Assembly (NCBI GenBank): GCA_013287025.1
Contig: JABDEN010000043.1
Span: forward strand, 59-14,723
Length of the DNA: 14,665 nt
Reading direction: 5' to 3'
DNA from: Gammaproteobacteria bacterium
Lineage (GTDB): Bacteria > Pseudomonadota > Gammaproteobacteria > DSM-16500
Made by a program: the position numbers and the translations under genes. A model generated the notes under the pieces. The model was not told the origin of the DNA, made no database searches, and saw only the letters and a list, made by a program, of their open reading frames with translations. Shown here piece by piece: positions 1 through 6,430 of this stretch. Within the stretch, counting starts at the first letter, position 1. Every line of letters begins with the position of its first letter.

Positions 1-773
1 CAGGAAGCCGCCTCTTCTTGGTTGAAATAAATAACACGCTTTTCGTTGAGTTCCTGATACCTTGGGCTCTTGGCTGCATAAGTAAATAAATCATCTTTCG
101 TTCCAGAAGATTGCCAATCCTCAAAAAATTCACCCAAAGGCACCGTGTACAATCCGTTTTTCCATGGGCGATGTAAAGGGTCGCGTTTTTCTACTTGGTG
201 CCTGATACCTAAAGCTATCCCTCTTCCATCTAATGCACTAAAGTCGTCAATGTCGATCTTTTTCTTAATTAAAGGCATTGTTTCTGTTAACTCATAACCT
301 TTTCCAGATATCAATTCTAAAATTTTAGGTTGAAACCGTTTTAAAAAATTTAAATATTTTTGTTTTAATGCATCAGAAAATTTTTTATAACTTGAGTCAA
401 GTCCAGCCTTGAGTTCTTCTTCTGTGATAACAACCTCTACAATCGCTCCAGACAAAATAATTAACTTACATGTTAAATAGCCATTTTCGAGAGGTGTTAT
501 TAATAACTGGCCTACTCGGGGCCTGGTTGCTTTAAAGTCTTTATCATCGGAGATTAAAACCATTGAGGGGAGTCGTTCAAATCCATCGCCCAAAAGTCTT
601 ACGGGGGACGCAAAATGCTTCATGACTTGTGACTGGGTTTTTCCAAAAAAAGGTTCGGACGCGGCGTCAATAAAACTATTCCCGGAGTTTTTTTGGCGCA
701 TGGCCATTAAACTCGCCTCAATAAGAGATGACTTTATATTTGTTTTTTCTTCTTTTTTATCAGATCGCAGCAT
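1..773 (-). CDS. Unrecognised protein, C-terminus cut off by the window edge
   Basis: An open frame runs from an ATG at 773 leftwards to the window edge without a stop, giving 257 visible residues. The start is supported by GAGGGG at 786-781, seven bases ahead of the ATG. The protein starts MLRSDKKEEKTNIKSSLIEA and is polar and mixed alpha/beta in composition, with no signal peptide or membrane segment. One stretch, around residues 85-120, alternates hydrophobic and polar residues (VGQLLITPL...LTCKLIILSGAIVEVVITEEEL) as in beta strands and is followed by a Lys-rich helical region. I do not recognise a family. It lies 50 bp downstream of the tsaD stop on the same strand, so the two may be co-transcribed, but it has its own good ribosome binding site. 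Base composition is intermediate between the core genes and the AT-rich island. It is likely a real gene; its function is unknown. Confidence 0.75.
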   Translation of the reverse strand, partial: MLRSDKKEEKTNIKSSLIEASLMAMRQKNSGNSFIDAASEPFFGKTQSQVMKHFASPVRLLGDGFERLPSMVLISDDKDFKATRPRVGQLLITPLENGYLTCKLIILSGAIVEVVITEEELKAGLDSSYKKFSDALKQKYLNFLKRFQPKILELISGKGYELTETMPLIKKKIDIDDFSALDGRGIALGIRHQVEKRDPLHRPWKNGLYTVPLGEFFEDWQSSGTKDDLFTYAAKSPRYQELNEKRVIYFNQEEAAS

Positions 774-823
774 TGACTGACCCCTCTATTTGAATTTTGT
801 ATGCTGGGATGAATATTAAACCA

Positions 824-1819
824 TTATGCTGATTTTGTCTCGGATAATGTCCACCGAGGATGGGTGTGGATGCTTAAGTCTGCCTTTTCCCCTGCTATTA
901 ACCGCTGACAACCAGCATAAGCAATCATCGCCCCATTATCGGTACAAAATTCATGACGCGGGAAATATACTTGAATATTTGGCAAAGCATGCAATGCTTC
1001 ACGTAAAGCAAGGTTAGCTGACACGCCCCCCGCGACCACTAGGGTTTTTAATCCGGTCGCTTTGAGGGCACGCTCGCATTTTCTAGCCAGGGTTTCGACG
1101 ACAGCGTCTTGAAAAGCACGCGCGATATCGGCTTTGGCCTCAGGGTGCGTCGCAATAGTATTCGCTGCACGCGTTTTTAAACCACTAAAACTGAAATCCA
1201 ATCCCGGTCGATCCAGCATGGGACGGGGGAAATGGAAACGTTTTCCATCGCCTTTTTCAGCCAATGCGGCAAGCAGCGCTCCTCCCGGATACCCTAATCC
1301 GAGCAATTTGGCGGTTTTATCAAAAGCCTCCCCCACCGCATCGTCGATCGATTCGCCTAAAATTTCATAGCTACCCAGTTTTTCGACTTTCACTAATAAG
1401 GTATGGCCACCGGAAACCAGCAACGCAATGAAAGGATATTCAGGTGGATTTTCTTCGAGCATCGGCGCCAACAGGTGACCTTCCATATGGTGTACGCCGA
1501 TCGAGGGGATATTCCACGCGAATCCGAGGCTGCGCCCCACACATGCACCCACCAACAATGCACCATTCAAGCCAGGGCCCATGGTATAAGCGATGCCGGT
1601 GATATCCTTTGATATTTGCTGTGATCGAGCCATCACCTCATCAATTAATGGTAAAATTTTTTGCACATGGTCGCGGGAGGCAAGCTCAGGCACCACGCCC
1701 CCGTACTCGGCATGGATATCGGTTTGACTGTAGACAGAATGGGCCAAAAGTCCCTGATCTTTATCATAAATCGCAATTCCGGTCTCGTCACAGGAGGTTT
1801 CTATACCTAATACGCGCAT
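824..1819 (-). CDS. tsaD: tRNA N6-adenosine threonylcarbamoyltransferase TsaD
   Basis: TsaD (formerly YgjD/Gcp) transfers the threonylcarbamoyl group from TC-AMP to A37 of ANN-decoding tRNAs, acting in the cytoplasm with TsaB and TsaE. The 331-residue protein is full length for the family (about 335-345). The first residues, [19 protein letters not shown], are the canonical ASKHA N-terminus. The metal-binding HxxxH is H111-H115 (VHHMEGH). The nucleotide and substrate loops are LLVSGGHT (133-140), [10 protein letters not shown] (159-168), YPGG (177-180), DFSFSGLKT (208-216) and VAGGVSAN (262-269), and the second metal ligand is D294 in CTDNGAM. The ATG at 1819 matches the family N-terminus, although the upstream Shine-Dalgarno is poor. 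The gene is divergent from rpsU with 88 bp between the starts, the usual gammaproteobacterial arrangement. The open frames antisense to it are shadows of its GC-richer coding sequence. Confidence 0.98.
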   Translation of the reverse strand: MRVLGIETSCDETGIAIYDKDQGLLAHSVYSQTDIHAEYGGVVPELASRDHVQKILPLIDEVMARSQQISKDITGIAYTMGPGLNGALLVGACVGRSLGFAWNIPSIGVHHMEGHLLAPMLEENPPEYPFIALLVSGGHTLLVKVEKLGSYEILGESIDDAVGEAFDKTAKLLGLGYPGGALLAALAEKGDGKRFHFPRPMLDRPGLDFSFSGLKTRAANTIATHPEAKADIARAFQDAVVETLARKCERALKATGLKTLVVAGGVSANLALREALHALPNIQVYFPRHEFCTDNGAMIAYAGCQRLIAGEKADLSIHTHPRWTLSETKSA

Positions 1820-1835
1820 TTTAATCTTTTTCGCT

Positions 1836-1864
1836 TTGCATTTCTTTCAAATAGCCATTAGAAT
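1836..1864 (+). promoter_or_regulatory. Candidate sigma-70 promoter for rpsU
   Basis: TTGCAT at 1836-1841 and TAGAAT at 1859-1864 are separated by 17 bases, in the short intergenic region between the divergent tsaD and rpsU. The -10 box differs from consensus at one position. Transcription would begin about 35-40 bases ahead of the rpsU ATG. Called from box match and position only. Confidence 0.45.
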
Positions 1865-1907
1865 CTGCCATTCTTTATCAAATAAATGACGGAGTAAAGT
1901 GTCAACA

Positions 1908-2129
1908 ATGCCAAGTATACGTGTAAAAGACAATGAAAACTTTGAAATTAGCTTACGCCGGTTCAAACGGTTAACCGAAAAAGCTGGAGTTTTAGCTGAT
2001 TTAAGACGCCATGAATACTACGAAAAACCGACCTGGAAGCGCAAACGTAAGAAAGCCTCCGCGATTAAACGGCACCAAAAAAAGCAAATGCGCGAACAAA
2101 TGGCAAAAGACAAAGATAAACAACGTTAA
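1908..2129 (+). CDS. rpsU: Small ribosomal subunit protein bS21
   Basis: bS21 is a small basic protein of the 30S subunit that sits near the anti-Shine-Dalgarno end of 16S rRNA and helps mRNA initiation. With the ATG at 1908 the product is 73 residues, close to the usual 71, and begins [19 protein letters not shown]. The family blocks [22 protein letters not shown] and the Lys/Arg-rich tail [15 protein letters not shown] are all present. A GTG at 1899 is in frame and would add three residues. GGAG at 1891-1894 sits 4 bases from that GTG and 13 from the ATG, neither ideal, but the family N-terminus (MP-x-I/V-x-V) favours 1908. It is first in a tight plus-strand series with yqeY (23 bp gap) and dnaG. 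Confidence 0.97.
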   Translation: MPSIRVKDNENFEISLRRFKRLTEKAGVLADLRRHEYYEKPTWKRKRKKASAIKRHQKKQMREQMAKDKDKQR

Positions 2130-2152
2130 TTTTTTATAAAGAGTAACGATGT

Positions 2153-2608
2153 ATGACAACCGGAACGATCAAGGAATTGATCTTAGAAGATATGAAAAAC
2201 GCCATGCGCAGCCAAGAAAAAGAGCGCTTAGGCACAATCCGACTTATTTTAGCGGCATTAAAACAACGTGAAGTGGATGAACGCATTACTTTAACGGATG
2301 ATCAAGTACTTGCTATCTTAGATAAAATGCTAAAACAGCGCCGTGAATCTATTGCGCAGTATGAGGCTGGTAATCGCAAGGATCTTGCAGAAATCGAAAA
2401 TAAAGAAATTACCGTCATTCAAAAATATCTCCCCACGCCGCTTTCTTCTGCCGAGGTTGATGTATTGATACTCGCCGCCATCCAAGAATCAAAAGCTGAA
2501 TCCGTTCGTGATATGGGAAAAGTGATGAGTATTGTTAAACCCAAAATTCAAGGACGCGCGGATGTCGCCGCCGTGAGTGCAAAAATTAAAGCTTTATTGC
2601 CGGGATAA
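2153..2608 (+). CDS. yqeY: GatB/YqeY-domain protein
   Basis: This 151-residue protein belongs to the YqeY family, a helical domain related to the tRNA-binding tail of the amidotransferase subunit GatB. Its exact role as a free-standing protein is not settled; a role linked to tRNA or translation is usually proposed. Family features are visible: the N-terminal helix TIKELILEDMKNAMRSQEKERLGTIR, the LKQREVDERITLTDDQVLAILDKMLKQRRESIAQYEAGNR block (about residues 42-82), the E-x-x-I-I/V-x-x-YLP motif (TVIQKYLPTPLS, about 98-109) and the terminal MGKVMSIVKPKIQGRADVAAVSAKIK. The length is normal (about 148-150). The ATG at 2153 has AAAGAG upstream. Its place between rpsU and dnaG is common in gammaproteobacteria and suggests one transcript. 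Confidence 0.93.
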   Translation: MTTGTIKELILEDMKNAMRSQEKERLGTIRLILAALKQREVDERITLTDDQVLAILDKMLKQRRESIAQYEAGNRKDLAEIENKEITVIQKYLPTPLSSAEVDVLILAAIQESKAESVRDMGKVMSIVKPKIQGRADVAAVSAKIKALLPG

Positions 2609-2671
2609 ATAAAAAGATTACAGCACAATCAATATACGGCATAATCCACACTATCTTAAGGGACTTATGCT

Positions 2672-4360
2672 ATGAATATGATTCCACGCGATTTTATCCA
2701 AGCGCTTTTAGGTCGAACGGATATTGTTGATCTCATCGACCATCGTGTGCCTTTACAAAAAAAGTCGAATAATAATTATTTTGCTTGCTGTCCCTTTCAC
2801 GCAGAAAAATCTGCTTCATTCTCAGTCAGTCAAAACAAACAGTTTTATCATTGTTTTGGATGCGGCGCGCATGGCAATGCCATTGATTTTATCATGCATT
2901 TTGATCGGCTTTCTTTTCCCGAGGCAATAGAAATGTTGGCGAAAGAAGCTGGCATGGAAATTCCACGAGAAAAATCGGAAGCGCCGCGCACCTCTTCTCA
3001 TCAAGATTTGTATGCATTACTTGAAAATATCTCGAATTATTATCAAAACGAATTGCGCCAATCAGAACCTGCTATCCAATATTTGAAAAAAAGAGGATTA
3101 TCAGGCGCTGTCGCCAAACAATTTGGCATTGGGTACGCACCAAGTGGCTGGGATCGAGTGTTAAATGCATTTACCCAGGAGAAAACTCAACTTTTTACCA
3201 CCGGCATGCTTATTAAAAAAGATGACGGCGGATATTATGATCGATTTCGCGAACGAATTATGTTCCCGATTAAAGATAGGCGCGGTCGAACAGTTGGTTT
3301 TGGTGGACGGATATTACATCAAGGCGAGCCGAAATATTTAAACTCACCCGAAACGCCAGTCTTCCAAAAAGGGCACGAACTTTATGGTTTATATCAAGCA
3401 TTACAAATTGAACGTGACCTTAAGCGTGCCATCATTGTCGAAGGCTACATGGATGTCATTGCACTCTTTCAACATGGCATTACGCATGCGGTTGCGACAC
3501 TGGGAACTTCTACCACGACGCATCATTTAACCCGTTTATTTCGACAAACGACGGAAGTTATTTTTTGTTTTGATGGAGATGAAGCGGGACGTACCGCAGC
3601 CGAACGCGCATTACATGTGACCTTGCCCATTATGCGTGATGATGTGCAAGTGCGATTTATGTTTTTGCCTGAATCCGAAGATCCCGATAGCTTTATTCGA
3701 AAAGAAGGGAAAAAAGTTTTTGAAAATCGCATTCAAGAATCGATGACGCTTTCTCAGTTTTTTTTCCACATCATTGGCTCGCAATGTGATTTAAGTCATG
3801 TGGATGGTCGTGCACGTTTTGTAAAACTTGCAAAAGAACACTTGGATAAATTACCTGAAGGTATTTTTCAGCAAATGATGTTTGACGAGCTCGCTAAAAA
3901 AGCGCGTATTGATATTGCGAAACCGATTATTGAAAAAAAATCTTTGCCACAATCTAAAATCCGCACGCCTTCCAATTTACGACTTGCGATTACTTTATTA
4001 ATTCAAGAACCGTCCCTTGCATGTGAAATAAAAGAAGCACTAGAACCTGCGGAAATATCGGGATTTTCTTTTTTAATTGAGTTAGTCGAAACGATTCAGC
4101 AATATGCGATCCAAACGACTGGCGGTTTAATTGAACATTGGCGCGATCGTAAAGAAGAAAAATTACTCGCGAAATTGGCTAATACGCCGCACATGATTCC
4201 AGAAGCAGGGATTCGGAGTGAATTTTTAGGCGCCATTTCCGGCCTCAAATCACAATCTGTCAAAGTGATGATTGATAAATTACTCGCGAAAGCGGCGATT
4301 CAAAATCTGACGCCGGATGAGAAAGTTTATTTGAATGATTTGATTCAGAAGCAGAAGTAA
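2672..4360 (+). CDS. dnaG: DNA primase DnaG
   Basis: DnaG synthesises the RNA primers for leading-strand start and Okazaki fragments, working with the DnaB helicase at the fork. Three domains are visible in 562 residues (E. coli 581). The N-terminal CHC2 zinc-binding domain has ligands C40, H43, C61 and C64 (CCPFH ... YHCFGCGAHGNAIDF). The central TOPRIM catalytic core carries the acidic residues E257 (VEGYMD) and D301/D303 (FDGDEAGRTAAERAL), preceded by the conserved RFRERIMFPIKDRRGRTVGF segment (191-210). The C-terminal helicase-interaction domain is divergent, as is normal. The start is either ATG 2672 or the ATG two codons later; AAGGGA lies about 10 bases upstream. Overlapping frames on either strand within the gene are shadows. 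The usual downstream neighbour rpoD is absent. Confidence 0.98.
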   Translation: MNMIPRDFIQALLGRTDIVDLIDHRVPLQKKSNNNYFACCPFHAEKSASFSVSQNKQFYHCFGCGAHGNAIDFIMHFDRLSFPEAIEMLAKEAGMEIPREKSEAPRTSSHQDLYALLENISNYYQNELRQSEPAIQYLKKRGLSGAVAKQFGIGYAPSGWDRVLNAFTQEKTQLFTTGMLIKKDDGGYYDRFRERIMFPIKDRRGRTVGFGGRILHQGEPKYLNSPETPVFQKGHELYGLYQALQIERDLKRAIIVEGYMDVIALFQHGITHAVATLGTSTTTHHLTRLFRQTTEVIFCFDGDEAGRTAAERALHVTLPIMRDDVQVRFMFLPESEDPDSFIRKEGKKVFENRIQESMTLSQFFFHIIGSQCDLSHVDGRARFVKLAKEHLDKLPEGIFQQMMFDELAKKARIDIAKPIIEKKSLPQSKIRTPSNLRLAITLLIQEPSLACEIKEALEPAEISGFSFLIELVETIQQYAIQTTGGLIEHWRDRKEEKLLAKLANTPHMIPEAGIRSEFLGAISGLKSQSVKVMIDKLLAKAAIQNLTPDEKVYLNDLIQKQK

Positions 4361-4387
4361 ATAACTTAGATGAAACAGCTCTATTTG

Positions 4388-4436
4388 GTGAGTAATGGAA
4401 GCAACAAACGTTCATACGCTTATATTATAAGGGCAA
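4388..4436 (+). repeat. Direct repeat copy A, 49 bp, promoter-like
   Basis: This segment matches 4925-4974 in the same orientation with about 80% identity and one single-base gap. Two 10-base blocks are identical: GAAGCAACAA and ATATTATAAG. It lies 27 bp after the dnaG stop and about 100 bp ahead of the antitoxin-like gene at 4541. The ATATTATAAG block is a plausible -10 region, though no good -35 box lies at 16-18 bp. Confidence 0.6.
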
Positions 4437-4540
4437 GAGACCCAGAAAAGGTATTTTTACTTTTTTTCTTATGGAAATGAACATTCGTTACCAGTAAAAT
4501 ACAAATACCGTATATGTTTGAAAAACAGAGGAATCAATTA

Positions 4541-4771
4541 ATGGCACTCAGTGAAGAAGCAATATCTTTTCTGGAGGAACATATCCCTGAACTCGCCGAT
4601 GTAGCATTTAAACAAGCTTATTGGGCCGCGCTTGCATCTGGTAGTAGTGTGCTTGTCAGCAAAAATGGAGACTTAATAGAAGTATTTCCTAATGGCAAAC
4701 ATACATTTATCAAACATTTATCACCAGCAACACCAGTCACTTACGGTCAAAGGTTAGAAAAAAATTCATGA
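4541..4771 (+). CDS. Small antitoxin-like partner of a zeta-toxin-type ATPase
   Basis: This 76-residue protein begins MALSEEAISFLEEHIPELAD. The ATG at 4541 is preferred over an in-frame ATG at 4514 because AGAGGA at 4527-4532 lies 8 bases ahead of it. The N-terminal half is an amphipathic helix region. The C-terminal half, SVLVSKNGDLIEVFPNGKHT followed by FIKHLSPATPVTYGQRL, is a short beta-type module that I associate with small proteins encoded directly ahead of zeta-toxin-like P-loop proteins. The next frame supports this: it overlaps by four bases (ATGA) and begins with a zeta-toxin-like Walker A. The most economical reading is an antitoxin or accessory subunit left behind after its partner was deleted. 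The family assignment is inferred from context and general resemblance; the reading frame is well supported. Confidence 0.6.
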   Translation: MALSEEAISFLEEHIPELADVAFKQAYWAALASGSSVLVSKNGDLIEVFPNGKHTFIKHLSPATPVTYGQRLEKNS

Positions 4772-4932
4772 ATAAAGGAACTCTTCGGCTACGCATGTTT
4801 GCAGGCCCGAATGGTTCGGGCCATCAACATAAACAGCAACTTTCTTTTTATTCATCTAAAAACAATATCCATAAAAATAAAAAAGCCCTGGGATATACCC
4901 AAGGCGCCTCTTGCGCCCTGCTAAGTGAATAG
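4768..4932 (+). pseudogene. Truncated zeta-toxin-like P-loop ATPase, N-terminal stub
   Basis: The frame overlaps the preceding stop as ATGA and encodes 54 residues starting MNKGTLRLRMFAGPNGSGHQ. 'LRMFAGPNGSGK-S/T' is the N-terminal strand and Walker A loop typical of zeta-toxin-like kinases and related ATPases. Here the sequence is intact up to GSG and then reads HQHKQQ, so the catalytic Lys and Ser/Thr and the remaining 150-200 residues expected for the family are gone. The rest of the frame is low-complexity and runs through a strong minus-strand terminator (4905-4872), so it is not toxin sequence. No continuation is seen in the other frames nearby. This is a deletion remnant and cannot be catalytically active. 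Confidence 0.6.
4872..4905 (-). terminator. Rho-independent terminator for the MFS gene
   Basis: Read on the minus strand, GCCTTGGG (4905-4898), a five-base loop and CCCAGGGC (4892-4885) form an 8-bp stem with one G-T pair, followed at once by TTTTTTATTTTT (4884-4872 region). It lies about 135 bp beyond the stop of the minus-strand transporter at 5040 and would end its transcript. A second GC-rich hairpin (GGCGC/GCGCC) precedes it on the same strand. Confidence 0.75.
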
Positions 4933-4974
4933 CAGAAGCAACAAGCGTTTATACAGTTGATATTATAAGTGTAA
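4925..4974 (+). repeat. Direct repeat copy B
   Basis: Second copy of the element at 4388-4436, same orientation, 537 bp away. It keeps GAAGCAACAA and ATATTATAAG exactly. Here the -10-like part reads TTGATATTATAAG, giving an extended -10 (TG-N-TATTAT). No plus-strand gene follows, so any transcript from it would run antisense to the transporter gene. It overlaps the end of the toxin stub. The rest of the stretch to 5039 is AT-rich and shows nothing else. Confidence 0.6.
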
Positions 4975-5039
4975 AATTACAAATAATTCAAATTAATTGG
5001 TGATAATTCTAAACAAATATATACAAAAATTCTGTATAT

Positions 5040-6239
5040 TCATGTTCTTGAAAAAATCCCCGGCCAAGCAAAAATAGCACCCAATCCAAAACAAAAATAC
5101 CATAAATACATACTCCCATATTGTTGGAAAATAAATCCACCGAGAAAAGGTCCTGCGACTCGGCTTGCTGCATAAGTCATTCGAAAAATTCCGAGATTTT
5201 GACCTTTTTTATCTTCTGCACTTCTTTCATAACAAATAAATTGTGAGATAGAAAAAAATAAAATTTCTCCGATCGTCATGACGATCATGGAAAATATCGC
5301 CATTGAAAAATTAAAAGAAAATTCTAAGATCAACATACTTATGCCAAGCAAAAATACACTGATACCTAATAAAATCATCTTGTTGATTTGCTTGAATGCA
5401 TCGACAAGAACTGTTTGAAATAATACAACCATCATTGTATTAATCATGAATAAAATACTAAAACTTTTCACTCCCATATCAGGGAATCTACTAGTTAGAA
5501 ATAAAGAATAAGTTGAATTTGTTTGCGCGATAATTATTCCCATAGAAAATAAAGCTAAAAATACATAAATTAAAATTTTATCATGAAATATTTTTGAGAT
5601 AGTGGATGTTTTATTTTGCCGATTAGTTTTGATGTGGTTAATTTTTTCAATATTAAAAATATAAATAGCCATAGCGAATATTATTAAACTCGCTAATGCC
5701 AATAAATTTTCGAATTTAAAAAAACTAATAATTATTGCAGATAATCCTAATCCCAAATTAGATGCAACATTTAAAATATTCATTCCTTGCAATCGTAAAT
5801 TTTCATCACGTTGGCATTTTTCTAATACCCATAAGGTATTTGCTGTTATAAAACTATAAGTACTAATTCCCATGATAAATAAATTTATCATGAGCAAATA
5901 GAAATGCTGATTTTTTACTAACGTGAGATAAGCAATAGATTCTACCAATAATGCAATGCCAGAAATCACACCTGAAGAAAAGCGATCGGATAATTTTCCC
6001 CCCAATAATCCACCAATAATCGTACCTGCGCCATAGCACGAAATAAGAAATCCCGCTTGAAACACATTTAATTTCAAATAATTTACGAAATAAAATGTTA
6101 AAAAATAAATAATACAAGTAAATATCGATTGAACGAAATTAACAATAATACCTTTCCACGCTATAGAAGGAATACCACGAAAACTTTGAAGATAAGCATG
6201 AATAAAATTAGAGGGAAAAAAAATCCGTATAAATGACAT
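5040..6239 (-). CDS. MFS-family efflux-type transporter, about 12 TM
   Basis: This is an inner-membrane major facilitator superfamily permease of 399 residues. I start it at ATG 6239 because AAGGA (6249-6245) sits 5 bases upstream; the frame can be extended to a TTG at 6263 but that has no ribosome site. About twelve hydrophobic segments are spread along the protein with a polar central loop (around EKINHIKTNRQNKTSTISKIF) splitting two six-helix halves. The loop after TM2 has a motif-A-like GGKLSDRF (residues 80-87). The segment GIFRMTYAASRVAGPFLGGF in the second half resembles the DHA1 drug:H+ antiporter and MdtH-like groups. The substrate cannot be read from sequence. It is 1.6 kb from the borosin-type operon on the same strand but separated by an oppositely oriented gene, so export of that peptide is only a suggestion. 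It is divergent from the 451-aa gene at 6431 and has a clear terminator at 4905-4872. Confidence 0.88.
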   Translation of the reverse strand: MSFIRIFFPSNFIHAYLQSFRGIPSIAWKGIIVNFVQSIFTCIIYFLTFYFVNYLKLNVFQAGFLISCYGAGTIIGGLLGGKLSDRFSSGVISGIALLVESIAYLTLVKNQHFYLLMINLFIMGISTYSFITANTLWVLEKCQRDENLRLQGMNILNVASNLGLGLSAIIISFFKFENLLALASLIIFAMAIYIFNIEKINHIKTNRQNKTSTISKIFHDKILIYVFLALFSMGIIIAQTNSTYSLFLTSRFPDMGVKSFSILFMINTMMVVLFQTVLVDAFKQINKMILLGISVFLLGISMLILEFSFNFSMAIFSMIVMTIGEILFFSISQFICYERSAEDKKGQNLGIFRMTYAASRVAGPFLGGFIFQQYGSMYLWYFCFGLGAIFAWPGIFSRT

Positions 6240-6320
6240 ATTTATCCTTATTATTGAGATCAAAATTTTTTAGAGATTTATATACTTTAAAAACAACATT
6301 ATTGACTTTGATTTCGAATT

Positions 6321-6425
6321 TTGATCTTGAAACTTTTTAGCATAATCATTTTTAAAATTCAATAGCAATATTTGATTTTATTCTTACTATCACCAATAAT
6401 AACTAATTTTTAAAAATACAAGGAT
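6321..6425 (+). repeat. Promoter cassette repeat, copy 1
   Basis: About 105 bp directly upstream of the gene at 6431 matches 11671-11775, upstream of the gene at 11784, in the same orientation. Over 6341-6425 versus 11691-11775 I count about 8 differences in 85 bases. The block 6371-6400 is identical to 11721-11750. The segment 6346-6373 is also identical to 10885-10912. The similarity covers an imperfect inverted repeat (AAATTCAAT ... ATTTGATTT), the -35 and -10 boxes, and the AAGGA ribosome site, then ends at the start codons. Confidence 0.85.
6372..6400 (+). promoter_or_regulatory. Sigma-70 promoter of the 451-aa gene
   Basis: TTGATT (6372-6377) and AATAAT (6395-6400) are spaced by exactly 17 bases. 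The same boxes and spacer recur unchanged at 11722-11750. Conservation against a diverged flank supports function. The predicted leader is about 25 bases, with the ribosome site AAGGA at 6420-6424. Confidence 0.6.
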
Positions 6426-6430
6426 AGTGC

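Noticed and set aside
826..1824. Several plus-strand open frames of 60-80 codons opposite tsaD
   Set aside because: They are antisense to a strongly conserved gene, have no ribosome sites and code for unpatterned protein.
4804..4822. Perfect hairpin GGCCCGAA-TGG-TTCGGGCC as a terminator
   Set aside because: It has no T-run on either side and lies exactly on the codons for AGPNGSG of the toxin stub, so it is a by-product of coding sequence.
5863..6117. Minus-strand 84-codon frame inside the transporter gene
   Set aside because: It is an out-of-frame shadow of the MFS transmembrane region; its hydrophobic content comes from the real gene.
6321..6371. PmrA or CpxR binding site of the Legionella/Coxiella type in the promoter cassette
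   Set aside because: The region is AT-rich and contains TTTTTA repeats 15 bases apart, but neither the tandem CTTAA pattern nor GTAAA-N5-GTAAA is actually met.
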